DNA of 64,000 nt from Holothuria scabra. Taxonomy: Eukaryota > Echinodermata > Holothuroidea > Aspidochirotida > Holothuriidae. Position 1 is the stretch's first letter; each line of letters opens with the position of its first letter. Under the pieces are notes generated by a model that was not told where the DNA came from, searched no databases, and saw only the letters and a list, made by a program, of their open reading frames with translations. Where the stretch lies: the NCBI GenBank assembly GCA_037179385.1, contig CM074185.1, positions 13,276,866 through 13,340,865 on the forward strand. The letters are read 5' to 3'. The position numbers were made by a program, and so were the translations under genes. Positions 21,445 to 32,700 of this stretch are shown here, piece by piece.

Positions 21445-23544
21445 GAATTCCTTCAAATTTCAGTGAGGTTAAATATTCACACAAACTACCACATCAGTTA
21501 GTTTAATTTTAATTTTCAATTTTTGAGTTCCATGCTATGGTAGATTTAGTTGAATATTATTTTATTCTTGCCCATGCATCGATGGCATGAGAAATTGGAT
21601 TTATGTAAGGAATAATTTTAATCCAAACGGTTATGAAAATATATATGGAGCTTTTCTTTTCCTGCAACAGAAGTTCATTTGACCGAAAAGAAAATGATTT
21701 TTGCGGTCTTTTCTGTTATCGACCTTGCAATGCTTGCATTCTGCTCATTCATTTTAACTGTCTCACTTGACTTTCACGACCCTTTGCTTATTTACCAATG
21801 ACCACAACTTTTCCTTTCTTTGTTGTAACTTCATAAAATCATGTACAGCGAAAATTTGTAATCTGTGCACAGACCTTTTAGTACAAAGAACCATTACAAC
21901 GGATTGTGGAAAAGAATGTTGAGAATTGTCCAAAGTAAAACGCCTCGACAAAAAGGAGAAGAAAAAAAGAAACATCCTCCAACCGTATTCCAAAATTCTA
22001 TGTAATTGCTATTTGGAAAAGGACCCATACAGAAACGTCATAGCCCTCACGTAGCTTTTCCAAACAGCCATTACAACGGATTCTTAGCTCTTAGCTCAAA
22101 CCAGCTCTACCCGGGGCTGAAAGAGCTGTTTGAGCTATTGTTATCCGTCTATCTATCGTGTATGTTCACAATTGCCTTTAATTCTCTCCGGGGTATATTG
22201 GTCATTGAACATTGTGTTCAAAAACTTTGAGTTCAAAGTTCATCTAGAGGTCATTACTGGCTGTTTTTTTAATATCTTCAAAATGTCACTTTTTCCACCA
22301 AAATTCCTCAATATCCTTGAAAATTGCCCATAATTTTCCTCACGTAGTGTTCCGTGAGTCTTATACGTAGATTGTTTTATCCAAGGTCATTCGAGGTCAT
22401 ACGAGGTCAAAAAGTGGGACTATCTTTGGTGAGATATTGCTTTGCACCTGTCAGTCCGATAGTTATATAGCATATTTAATTGACTTTGGAAAGGCTTCTT
22501 GCTGGTTGTAAAAATAGGTCGTTGGTCGCTTGGGGTCACAGATGTAAATGTTTTGAAATGCTTTTTGGTCAAAGATGCATTGCACAATTGTCCTCAAAAT
22601 TGCTCATATGAATGGCTGGTATATGCAGATAACAATTTTCTATCTGATTTTGGATGAATAACAATTTTGACACCTTTCCGACCAACTTTGTGTCACCCCT
22701 CTATTTTTATAAGTCTCACAAATTCAGTTCATTACAAATTTCCCGTTGAACTGCACTCTCTTTAAAACTGTCTGTGTATAAAATACAAATCTAGAGGACA
22801 AATAAGAGTACTAGCAGGGGTCAGATTACAGTGAACTAACCTTTCTTGCGGAAGGATGAAATGGGTCAAATTTCTTTTAACAGGAAGGCAGCTTTACTGT
22901 GTTATCACAACCCATTAAACTTGCCTTCTACCTTTGCTAATTGCACAACGGCACAATTTAAAGAAAATCTTGTTTTCCAGAAAATCAAAAAAGCGTTCTG
23001 GCTATCTCTTTAACTCAACTGGTCTTTAATCTCTTTGTACACTTTTAGAATCTCCTAATTTGAGAAAGGTCTCAAAAAATTGTACTTTTTGCTGTTTTCT
23101 AACGAACTGGGTTCCATGTTTGCCTTAGATGTATGACCTCCCTAAAATGAACAATATGTTACAGTGAGTAATTCAACAGGCCTGAGCAGGTGATGACCAC
23201 TGGAACTAAATTGACCCCATTTTAATTTGCTTTGGATACAACCCTGTTATCCTACATTTGAAATAAATTTGCGGGAAGTAGGATTCTTTTTTCGATTATA
23301 GGAATTGTAATGTATTGATATCATATTTCTTGGTGTGAATCTTTCAGCTGTGGTAGTTTCACTTGTATGTTATCTCGGTGGCTTGGATTTGATTCTTGAC
23401 AAAAGAGACGAAAGAGATTTTCGGCCCCGAAAATGTAAAATAATACGGCCTGTTTGGAAATAGTACAGGCCTTTGCCTTAGAGTGCGTTTATACTTTTAT
23501 AGCATATGTGTAATAGAATAAGAGAATTGACAAACAATATCATT
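21445..23544. other. Unit A downstream of gene A
   Basis: Collinear with 44895-47528 of unit B at roughly 88% up to about 23.13 kb and about 97% thereafter. 22091-22137 is a near-perfect inverted repeat (agctcaaaccagctct against agagctgtttgagct) absent from unit B, which has about 700 bp of different sequence here. No gene seen. Confidence 0.5.
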
Positions 23545-24376
23545 TGTTACGAAGTTCACATAGAAACGAAAGGAAATTAAACGACTGGAGTTCAGATGTA
23601 AGAGAAACCCCAACCGAACATAGTTTTAGGAATTTTAGGGAGCAGACTATAATGAAGAAGAGAATGAGTGTTGGTTTCAAAGAAATGTAATTTAACTCCT
23701 TCGGGTCTTGAAAACAACTTAACAGAATAGCATTTTACAACATAATAAAAGGTACCGGTACTTACAAATGGGTAAAACTTAACTTAGGCGCGCATGGAGG
23801 TACCTCCGGTAGGCGGATCCAATAACGTAGCGTCTCCTGTCGTCTGGTGGGAGCGGTGGAGTCCCCGTGCGAGCTTCAGTCGGCTGTCACGCGAGTGTTG
23901 TCGGGCCGAGGCTGGGGTGTGGTGAGGTGTCGCAGACAGGGGAGGCACAGATCATGCAGAAACGGAAAACAGTCGGTTGAACGGAAAACGGGATATAAGT
24001 CAAAAGTTCTGTCACTGGTGCAGGAACATAACGGAAGGTCTGGAAACAGAAGACTTCTGGGCTGGTGAAAATAACTTATAGAGGACGTCGGTACCAAGAC
24101 ATGTCTGATCGGAGTCCAAAGGAGGAGAGAGCGAGCCACACCTTCAGCAGTTACTATAAAGCAGGCACTTCGTCAGACAGGAGGGCTTACACAATAGCAA
24201 GTCTTGCACGCATAAATACAACACAAATAGATTAGCATATCGTTAAACGGTGTCATGCCAGCTGAATGAAAACAATATAACGAAGAATGTAAACAAAGCC
24301 TTTCAAATTCATACAACCTAACAAAACATACTACAGCCTCTCAGGCAAATTATTGTAACATTCCTTGCACATAACA
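23545..24376 (-). repeat. 3' LTR of the Gmr1-like element
   Basis: 832 bp, the partner of 28953-29783. It lies directly after the polypurine tract when read on the minus strand. Confidence 0.9.
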
Positions 24377-24386
24377 CCTCCCCCCT
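24377..24386 (-). other. Polypurine tract of the Gmr1-like element
   Basis: On the minus strand aggggggagg directly precedes the 3' LTR (TGTTATG), the expected primer for plus-strand synthesis. It is about 60 bp after the RNase H stop. Confidence 0.8.
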
Positions 24387-24447
24387 AAAAGAAGGGAAAT
24401 CAAACCAAAAGTGCTGATTTTCCTTAAACTATGGCTTACTATCTAGA

Positions 24448-26283
24448 TTAATTTGCCCTACTTAGTGCATCAGCAACAATATTATCTTTTCCAGATATAT
24501 GTCGAATCTCTAGGTCATACCCTTGCAAAAATAATCCCCATCTCATGAGTCGTGCACTTTTCTGCTTAAACTTGTTAATATAAACTAAAGGATTATGGTC
24601 CGTATATACAATGGTTTGGTATGGACCACCACTAACATAAATTTCAAAATGTTGAATTGCCAAAACTAAAGCTAATGCTTCCTTCTCAATAGTAGAATAC
24701 TTTTGCTGACTACTATTCAGTTTCTTGGAAAAATAAGCTACTGGGTGCTCTAGCTGCTGGGCACCACACTGAAATAACACCGCCCCCACTCCTACGTCAC
24801 TTGCATCTGTGGCAAGACAAAACTGCTTGCTAAAGTCAGGAGCAGCAAGAACAGGATCATTCATTAAAATAAGTTTCAGGTTTTCAAAAGCATTCTGGCA
24901 AGTCTCAGACCATGTGAACTTGGACTTCTTTGACAATAGATTAGTCAGAGGGTTTGCTACCTCAGCAAAGTTTGGGCAAAACTTCCGGTAAAAGCCGGTC
25001 ATTCCAAGAAATCTCATGAGCTCTCGTTTATATTTAGGAACAGGGAATTCCTTGATTGCTTGAATTTTGGCCTTTTTAGGAGCAATCTTACCTCCCCCAA
25101 CAATATGGCCCTAATAGGTAACCGTGGCTTTTCCGATGTCACTTTTGTGCAAGTTTACAGTCAGTTTTGCTTTCACAAGTCTGTCAAAGAAAGCCTTTGT
25201 TCTACTCAGATGAGACTGCCAGTCATCCGAATAAATGATTACGTCATCAATGTACGTGCCACACCCTTCTAACCCCTCACAAACTATATTCATTAAACGG
25301 GTAAATGTACTAGGAGCATTCTTCATTCCGAAAGCCATAACATTACAAGACCACAATGCGTCTGGTGTTACAAAGCTAGAAATGTCTTTCTTGCCCTGTG
25401 GGAAAGGGGAACCTGCAAATACCCTTTAAGTAAGTCATACTTGCTGACAAAGGCAGAGTTTCCTATACGGTCTATGCAATCATCAAGGCGAGGTATTGGG
25501 TATGAATCCGTCACCGTGACTGAGTTAACTTTCCTATAATCAATACACAGCCTCTTTGAACCATCCTCCTTAGGGAACTAACAAAATGGGGGATGCCCAT
25601 GGACTCTGGCTAGGAGAAATGAGATCATTTTCTAACATGTACTTAATTTCATCCCTTACAATTTGTAGCTTAAAAGGGTTTAACCGATACGGATGCTGTT
25701 TAATGGGTTGAGCATTCCCGACATCTACATCATGTTCAAGAATACTTGTTCTCCCTGGGGTATCAGAGAATATGCTAAGACAAGACTTCAACAAGTTAAC
25801 TATTTCAACCCTTTGACTGGGTTCTAGGTGACCTAACTTACTATGCAGATCACGAATTATCTCTGAATTCTTACTTACTAAGCTAGGATATATGTCTTTT
25901 GTTACATCAACTTCACATTTTGACTCCTCCTCAGTTTCAACAACAGGTAAGTTACAACATTCAGAATTATCTCTGTCATAATACGGTTTCAGCATGTTAA
26001 CATGACAAAGTCTCGTAGCCTTTCGCCTATCAGGTGTCTCTACAATGTAGTTAAGATTACTAATTTGCTTAAGGACACGGTAAGGTCCAGAGTAACGCGC
26101 ACGTAGGGGCTCACCGTGGACCGGAAGTAAAACTAGCACCTTATCCCCAGGGCTGAAAACCCGATCCCTGGTAGTCTTGTCATATCGTTTCTTCATTTGG
26201 GCTTGCGTCTTGGCAAGACTTTCTTTCGCCATGTTACAAGCCTTGTGAAGTCGTTCATTCATATCAGAAACATAATCTAGCAC
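24448..26283 (-). pseudogene. Gmr1-like pol, 3' part: GPY/F module, RT and RNase H, broken
   Basis: The continuation of pol in another frame. 26283-25570 holds the integrase C-terminal module (SGPYRVLK) and the start of RT (SPWASPILLVP). A frameshift at about 25575-25580 and a second one at about 25390-25400 put about 180 bp out of frame. The RT core then resumes (25356-25111, FGMKNAPSTF and YIDDVIIYSDD). An in-frame TAG stops it at 25111. The frame reopens as thumb and RNase H (about 25017-24448, ATDASDVGVGAVL, TDHNPLVY, DALSRAN). Not functional as read. Long-read indel errors could explain some lesions but not the TAG so easily. Confidence 0.82.
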
Positions 26284-28808
26284 GTTACCTCAGGGGAAGA
26301 CTCTGATAATATCCCCTCTTTTATTACTTTCAAAGGACCACGTACTTCGTGACCATAGATTAGCTCAAAGGGGCTAAAGCCCGTCGATTCATTAGGAGTC
26401 TCTCTAGTTGCAAAAAGTAAAAAGTCCAACCCTTTATCCCAATCTACTTGATTGTCATGACAAAATGCCTTGATCATTGTTTTCAAAGTTTGATGGTAAC
26501 GTTCCAAGGCACCTTGAGATTGGGGGTGGTAAGCCGAGGATGCGATCTGCTTGATACCAAGATTACTAAGTACACTAGTGAACAACTCACTCATTAAATT
26601 AGACCCCTGATCGTGCTGTACCTCTTTCGGTAACCCTACTCTAGTGAAGAACTTAATTAACGCGTCAGTGACAAGTTTGGCCGATATGTTCCTAAGTGGA
26701 ATTGCCTCAGGATACCTTGTTGCAACATCCATTATCGTTAAGATGTAAATATATCCCGACCTTGTCTTAGGTAAGGGGCCAACGCAATCAATCAACACCC
26801 TATCAAATGGCTGACCCATAGCAGGGATTGGCATGAGGGGTGCATTTTGGATCTTCTGGTTAGGTTTACCCACTAACTGACACGTAGGGCAACTTCTGCA
26901 ATAATCGCTGACATCGCGATGTATTCTAGGCCAAAAGAAATGTCTTAGAATTCTGTCTTGCGTCTTCCTAACCCCAAGATGACCCGACATGGGTAAATCA
27001 TGCGCAATTTTCAAAATATAAACCCTATATTCTTTAGGAACAATTATTTGGTGATAAATTCGCCAATCATCACTGGCAGGTGCCTCTGGATGTCGCCATT
27101 TACGCATAAGTACACCAGACTTCGATGTGTAGTACCCTACTGGTACTTTAGCTACCTCTTCCTCCGATAAAGAGGAATCAAACAGTTTCCTAACTTCATC
27201 GTCCGCCCCTTGTTTTGCGATCAAGGTTTTAGAATCTAAGGGGAAAACTCCATCCATGCTAGTACTTTTATTAACTTCTCTCTCATTATCTACCTTTGGT
27301 AAGTCAATGTTTCCAAAAAAGGTCCCTGCCAACTTGGAAGGATCATTGACCTCCTGTGGTTTAACTTCTTTTACATTAGTCAAACTACGGGCCATAGAAC
27401 GAGTTGTCACACAAGCCGGAAATATCCCCGGGAATTCACTTGACAACCTTTCTGTTTCCTCAATAACACGAGGTTCTGAACATACATGTACACTAGGTGA
27501 GATATAAACTCGGCCGCCAGCAATATCATTACCGAGGAGAAAGTCCACCCCATCAGCTGGTAACCTCTCTACTATACCAACCTCCACAAGACTAGAGCTA
27601 TATTCGCATTCTAAGTGGAGTCGAAGAAGGGGTGCCTTATAGGTATCTTCTCCTATTCCCCTAACTAGTACATGTTCGGTACCGTTATCAACCTCCCTAT
27701 CGAGAGGGAGCACACTGCGCAACATTAATGAACGAGATGCGCCAGTGTCCCGCAAGATAACAACTTCTGAAGACTCATCGCTATCCAGCCTACTAACAGT
27801 ACCTAATGAAATAAAACGGTCATAGCCATGCTTTTTCAACTTGGCCCTAACGTTATCCACATGGCTATCAGAAACAGTACTTTCAAACAATGTGCTGGGG
27901 TCCTTTGAACCACTCGGCACGGATTGGGATCCCTTTTTAGAGACTGTAGGACTTGAAATTAAAGCAGTTGGCTTACCCAAATCTCTAAGTCTTTTAAAGC
28001 ATGTTTCATAAGTGTGACCAATCTTATGGCAATAGCTGCAAGTGGGCCTCTCATTAGCAGGCTTACTAGAATTATCACCTGATGAGGGACCCTTCGTGTC
28101 AGACTCCTTGCCAGATTCCAATTTCCCACCATTGTCTTTCTTTCTAAAGCCCTTGTGAGACTTTTGGTCACGCGATTGACTGAAAGAGCTCTTGTGAGCT
28201 AACTCATAGTCATCAGACATAATGGCGGCCTTTTCAAGACTCTCTACTCCCCTGTCCGATAGATGCGTCCTTATTTCCCTTGGTACACAGTTACTGAACT
28301 CTTCCAATAATATTAGTTCTCTCAACTTTGCGAAGTCAGTACCAACTTTTTTCGATGATATCCATTTATCAAGCAACTCAGACTTTGTCCTACAAAATTC
28401 TACGTAAGTCTGGTTCGGTCCCTTTTGCCTAGTATTCCGAAATTTTTGCCTATAGGCTTCAGGTACCAATTGATAGGACTTTAGAACGTGTGCTTTCACT
28501 TTCTCATAGTCCGAACTTTCGGCATACGATAAAGAACTGTAAACATCCTTTGCTTTACCTGTGAATACACTATGCAATAAAGTACTCCAATACTTTGAAG
28601 GCCAGTCTAACTTTTTGGCTAAGGTCTCAAAAGACGTAAAAAATCTATCAACATCCTTTTCGTCAAATTTTGGAACCAACCTGACATTCTTCGAAAAATC
28701 GAAGTTCCAAGAAGTCACTGAAACTAGTTCAGCCTTCGATAAGTCATCAACTGACTCAATGTCTAAATTGGTACGTGACACAAACTCACTCGGAGTAGTA
28801 AAAGCCAT
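26277..28808 (-). CDS. Gmr1-like gag-protease-integrase polyprotein (frame A)
   Basis: An open frame of 843 codons from the likely start ATG at 28808 (MAFTTPSEF). The same frame is open further upstream into the LTR without function. A capsid-like region is followed by a CCHC zinc knuckle (27999-28040, CSYCHKIGHTYETC), then an aspartic protease with the D-T-G triad at 27741-27749. The integrase has an HHCC finger (ending CRSCPTC) and the catalytic residues Asp, Asp, Glu in DCVGPL, HDQG and ALERY, with 35 residues between the second Asp and the Glu. Gag and pol are fused without a frameshift site. The frame ends abruptly at 26277, in the integrase C-terminus. A single-base indel at about 26283 separates it from the rest of pol. 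Confidence 0.85.
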   Translation of the reverse strand: MAFTTPSEFVSRTNLDIESVDDLSKAELVSVTSWNFDFSKNVRLVPKFDEKDVDRFFTSFETLAKKLDWPSKYWSTLLHSVFTGKAKDVYSSLSYAESSDYEKVKAHVLKSYQLVPEAYRQKFRNTRQKGPNQTYVEFCRTKSELLDKWISSKKVGTDFAKLRELILLEEFSNCVPREIRTHLSDRGVESLEKAAIMSDDYELAHKSSFSQSRDQKSHKGFRKKDNGGKLESGKESDTKGPSSGDNSSKPANERPTCSYCHKIGHTYETCFKRLRDLGKPTALISSPTVSKKGSQSVPSGSKDPSTLFESTVSDSHVDNVRAKLKKHGYDRFISLGTVSRLDSDESSEVVILRDTGASRSLMLRSVLPLDREVDNGTEHVLVRGIGEDTYKAPLLRLHLECEYSSSLVEVGIVERLPADGVDFLLGNDIAGGRVYISPSVHVCSEPRVIEETERLSSEFPGIFPACVTTRSMARSLTNVKEVKPQEVNDPSKLAGTFFGNIDLPKVDNEREVNKSTSMDGVFPLDSKTLIAKQGADDEVRKLFDSSLSEEEVAKVPVGYYTSKSGVLMRKWRHPEAPASDDWRIYHQIIVPKEYRVYILKIAHDLPMSGHLGVRKTQDRILRHFFWPRIHRDVSDYCRSCPTCQLVGKPNQKIQNAPLMPIPAMGQPFDRVLIDCVGPLPKTRSGYIYILTIMDVATRYPEAIPLRNISAKLVTDALIKFFTRVGLPKEVQHDQGSNLMSELFTSVLSNLGIKQIASSAYHPQSQGALERYHQTLKTMIKAFCHDNQVDWDKGLDFLLFATRETPNESTGFSPFELIYGHEVRGPLKVIKEGILSESSPEVTC

Positions 28809-28931
28809 TATAAAATATGAAATATGAAATATGAATGTCAAAGTGCAATAGACTATAAGCTTGCAAGACCTCGAACGAATACTCATTCCTACAAAGTCTG
28901 CCAAATTTGATACGAGAATTTCAATACATAA

Positions 28932-28944
28932 GGATATGCCCCCA
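28932..28944 (-). other. Possible primer-binding site of the Gmr1-like element
   Basis: Read on the minus strand, tgggggcatatcc begins 8 bases after the 5' LTR. It starts with TGG as a tRNA-CCA complement should, and partly resembles a tRNA-Pro 3' end (first seven bases). The offset and mismatches make this tentative. Confidence 0.3.
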
Positions 28945-28952
28945 ATTACATC

Positions 28953-29783
28953 TGTTACGAAGTTCACATAGAAACGAAAGGAAATTAAACGACTGGAGTT
29001 CAGATGTAAGAGAAACCCCAACCGAACATAGTTTTAGGAATTTTAGGGAGCAGACTATAATGAAGAAGAGAATGAGTGTTGGTTTCAAAGAAATGTAATT
29101 TAACTCCTTCGGGTCTTGAAAACAACTTAACAGAATAGCATTTTACAACATAATAAAAGGTACCGGTACTTACAAATGGGTAAAACTTAACTTAGGCGCG
29201 CATGGAGGTACCTCCGGTAGGCGGATCCAATAACGTAGCGTCTCCTGTCGTCTGGTGGGAGCGGTGGAGTCCCCGTGCGAGCTTCAGTCGGCTGTCACGC
29301 GAGTGTTGTCGGGCCGAGGCTGGGGTGTGGTGAGGTGTCGCAGACAGGGGAGGCACAGATCATGCAGAAACGGAAAACAGTCGGTTGAACGGAAAACGGG
29401 ATATAAGTCAAAAGTTCTGTCACTGGTGCAGGAACATAACGGAAGGTCTGGAAACAGAAGACTTCTGGGCTGGTGAAAATAACTTATAGAGGACGTCGGT
29501 ACCAAGACATGTCTGATCGGAGTCCAAAGGAGGAGAGAGCGAGCCACACCTTCAGCAGTTACTATAAAGCAGGCACTTCGTCAGACAGGAGGGCTTACAC
29601 AATAGCAAGTCTTGCACGCATAAATACAACACAAATAAATTAGCATATCGTTAAACGGTGTCATGCCAGCTGAATGAAAACAATATAACGAAGAATGTAA
29701 ACAAAGCCTTTCAAATTCATACAACCTAAAAAACATACTACAGCCTCTCAGGCAAATTATTGTAACATTCCTTGCACATAACA
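28953..29783 (-). repeat. 5' LTR of the Gmr1-like element
   Basis: 831 bp, TG...CA, with terminal TGTTA/TAACA. It differs from the 3' LTR by one substitution and one missing base. A 73-codon open frame inside it (29255-29476) is repeated in the other LTR and is not a gene. Confidence 0.9.
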
Positions 29784-32700
29784 CATTACATACAAGGAGT
29801 GTAAGATACAGTATTTGCTGGCTGTCGTCGTTTTTAATTCCACTTTAATGTGTGATTGGCACGAGATTTGGAAGAAAAAAAGATTTGGTATTTTGTTTTC
29901 AAAGGGAGGCATTAGGATACCTCCCTGTTTTTTAAAGTTCTTTTCTTCCTAATACCTGGCTTATTGGCCAAACCCCTGGTGAAAAATTGAAAGTTATTTG
30001 AAATCTATGGATGGCGTTTGTCATCTACTAATTTCTTTATATAAAAACAGATTAAACTGTGAGACCAAACTTGAATAGACGCGAAACTTGAATAGACCTT
30101 GATATGCATTATGTCACAACGCAAATGAGCGCGCTCGTTTAAGTGAATAACATGCCAACTTTAACGAATGCCAACAGCCTCGGTTACCTCATCAGTTGGG
30201 CAACGCATACGTTCAAAGTTTAGTGGTTCGACCACGTGTTTCTTTTTTGTTATTTCTTCAAAATGTTGTCAACATGTCAAAAAAACCCGGCTTGTTATCG
30301 ATAATGTACGCTTGAAGACATAACTTACCCATGGTTCGTAATAAGCCTCACATTGAACAATGAGACCTACTAAAGTTGCCCACCGGTTTTGCATTTTTGA
30401 GCCGGGATTGTTACGTCTTCATACCCGCGCGAAATGATCTTTCAAGTAATCGGGACGGGATGTGCAAGTTCATTTTTCTGCACACATTTCAATACGATGA
30501 CGCTCAACAACGAAATTTCGCAATAGTTTGTAACAGGCCTTATACGGTACAATGGGACCTGCTAAGGATGCTTTGGCTTTTTGACCCGAAAGAGTTAACC
30601 CATTATGCCGGCGCGATGTCATCGCATAAATTCACCTCCTTACTCTTGTTTATAACTTGTCAACTTTTTGGCATACTGGCATAATCGACAATATTTTTGA
30701 CGAATCGGTGTTTTAACTCCAGTTGAACAACACATAATAACGGGTCCTTACCAAGTTGAGTTATTCACTTGATGAATCTTTCACAAGCTTTAAAGTGTAC
30801 CTCAAGTCAAAAAATTCAAAGATATATATTTTAGATCATGGGAAACGAATTCTAACAGTTCAACTCCCATCTTCGTAGGACATTCCTTAGCTGAGATATA
30901 AAAAGTTGAAGTTTATTCACTTAAAACAAATTGGTTCACTGCACAATAATTTGTGACTTCCTTGTTGTACAACTCACATAAACTGCTTTGTTTTCCTTTA
31001 AAATTAGAAATGTTTTATGACCTTAAACACTTCCCGTTTGCCTGCATGGCATGTTTCAGGGAGAGAGGCTTTATTAATGACACCACCCCATGAGAGTAAA
31101 AATGCTTTCGCACCCTGGTACAAGGTGAAGTAACTTTCAGAAAAACAAAGAAATACAAAGATTGTAATTTTGAGTAGTACAGCAATGACATCACAAATTA
31201 TTGCGCAGTACACCATTTAAACTTGAGTGAAAAAACTTCAACGTTTTATATCACAGCTCAGGAATGTCCTGCGAAGATGGGAGTTGGACTGTTAGAAATC
31301 ATTTTCCATGCTCTTTAACATATAGTTTTGAAATTTTTGACTTGAGATACACTTTAAATTATCGTAAACCAACTACACCATTAGATTGTGTTTACGAACT
31401 TCAATTCTGAAAATAAACCGGTTTGAGCAATTTATGTCTTCGTCACTACCAAACGTCTATACTGTTTCTTTGCCAGTTTTCGCGATTTTGCCTATTTGTT
31501 AATCAGTCAGTCGTTATACCCAAACTGCACCGCTACACTAAGATTTAGAGGCATATTCCAGTGGCTTGCCAAACCCTGTCGCAATTTCATTTTCCTGACT
31601 CCAGTTATTTCACTTTGAAGATTGGTTATTTTGGCTTGAAAGTATTTTCACTTTTCACAAAGCCACATACATTTATCAGTTCGAGAGATAAACGTTTTCG
31701 GGGAAAATCAATTTTTACCCGTTCGGGCGATATTTGCCAGGGGTGGCGCCATTATCAAATGTCTCCCATGACACATTGTGATAATAATGTTCAAAACAGA
31801 GTTGCAATTTTTTATGATTTCAGAAAAGAGAAATTCGGGCAATATTAAAATCTCTGTTGAGAAAACTTCGTCATGTTTGGTTTTACACAGGCGGCGTATT
31901 AGAGAATTCTGTCCCTTGAAAGTGGACGTCATGACTTGGCCAATAGCGTTATTACTTGGCCGATATTTCAACAATAGCAAACCGCAGACAACTATAGGCG
32001 GTCATTGGACCATGTAATCTGCCAAAAACAGGCCTTTTGTCAGTAATGAAACGAGCAAGGACAGGATAAGTTTGTCCAATTTTGAAGGAATTAGATTTCT
32101 CTAACGGCCGATTTGAGACATCGTGAAACTTTCCTATGACCTTTGCCCTAAGCTAAATTTATAGACCAGCCACAAACGAAAGTTTTGTGCACTTTTTGCT
32201 CCGTAAGGGTGTGCAAGCCGATCGTAATTGTTGAAGGTCCCTACTTTTTTCGCCCTTTGTGGCTTTACTATGATCTTACATCGATAACACAAACACATTT
32301 AAGAACAAATCGACGACTTTGAGGAGGTAGACACAAAGTTCTCATAAATATCCATACCCTTCGGAGACAAATTTTCCCCCAATCTGAGGAAACCTCATTT
32401 TCCCCGAAAGCGATTATCTCCCAAACTGGTTATGGAATGTGGGTAGATTGCGTTGGATTCCTTTCGCTTTTCTTTTAAATTTAATGTCCTGTTTGTTCTT
32501 GAAATCTGATACTGTTGTGATGTTGAATACCTTTTCCAATAGATTTAACATTACCCTACATCACATGTGGGGTGTAGCAAATGATTCTTGCTCAATATTC
32601 CCTGTACTGGCATCAAAATTATAAATAAATTGAAGGCAATGTTATTAACTTAGTGCCGCAATGACCTGATGTCATTACAGGTTTCCCATAATGCACTACA

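Larger units (their letters stand above)
23545..29783 (-). mobile_element. Gmr1-like Ty3/gypsy LTR retrotransposon (IN before RT)
   Basis: A complete 6,239-bp element on the minus strand, flanked by a 4-bp target duplication CATT (23541-23544 and 29784-29787). The uninterrupted site is visible in unit B at 47525-47532, where CATT occurs once. Both LTRs start and end TGTTA/TAACA. Domains read on the minus strand are gag with a zinc knuckle, aspartic protease, integrase, GPY/F-like module, reverse transcriptase, RNase H. Placing integrase ahead of RT in a gypsy-type element is the hallmark of the Gmr1 group described from deuterostomes. The LTRs differ at only two places by hand comparison, so the insertion is recent, yet the pol frame is broken. 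Confidence 0.88.

Noticed and set aside
23847..24139. Open frames inside the LTRs at 23847-24139 and 29255-29547
   Set aside because: Identical in both LTRs because the LTRs are copies of each other. Not genes.
23545..29783. Integrase-first order as an assembly rearrangement
   Set aside because: The integrase runs into its own C-terminal module and then RT with only a one-base frame break, and the order matches the known Gmr1 group.
30376..30684. Open frame paired with 48122-48331 in unit B
   Set aside because: It lacks an ATG start, the two copies differ at amino-acid-changing sites as freely as their surroundings, and the unit B copy is frameshifted at its end.
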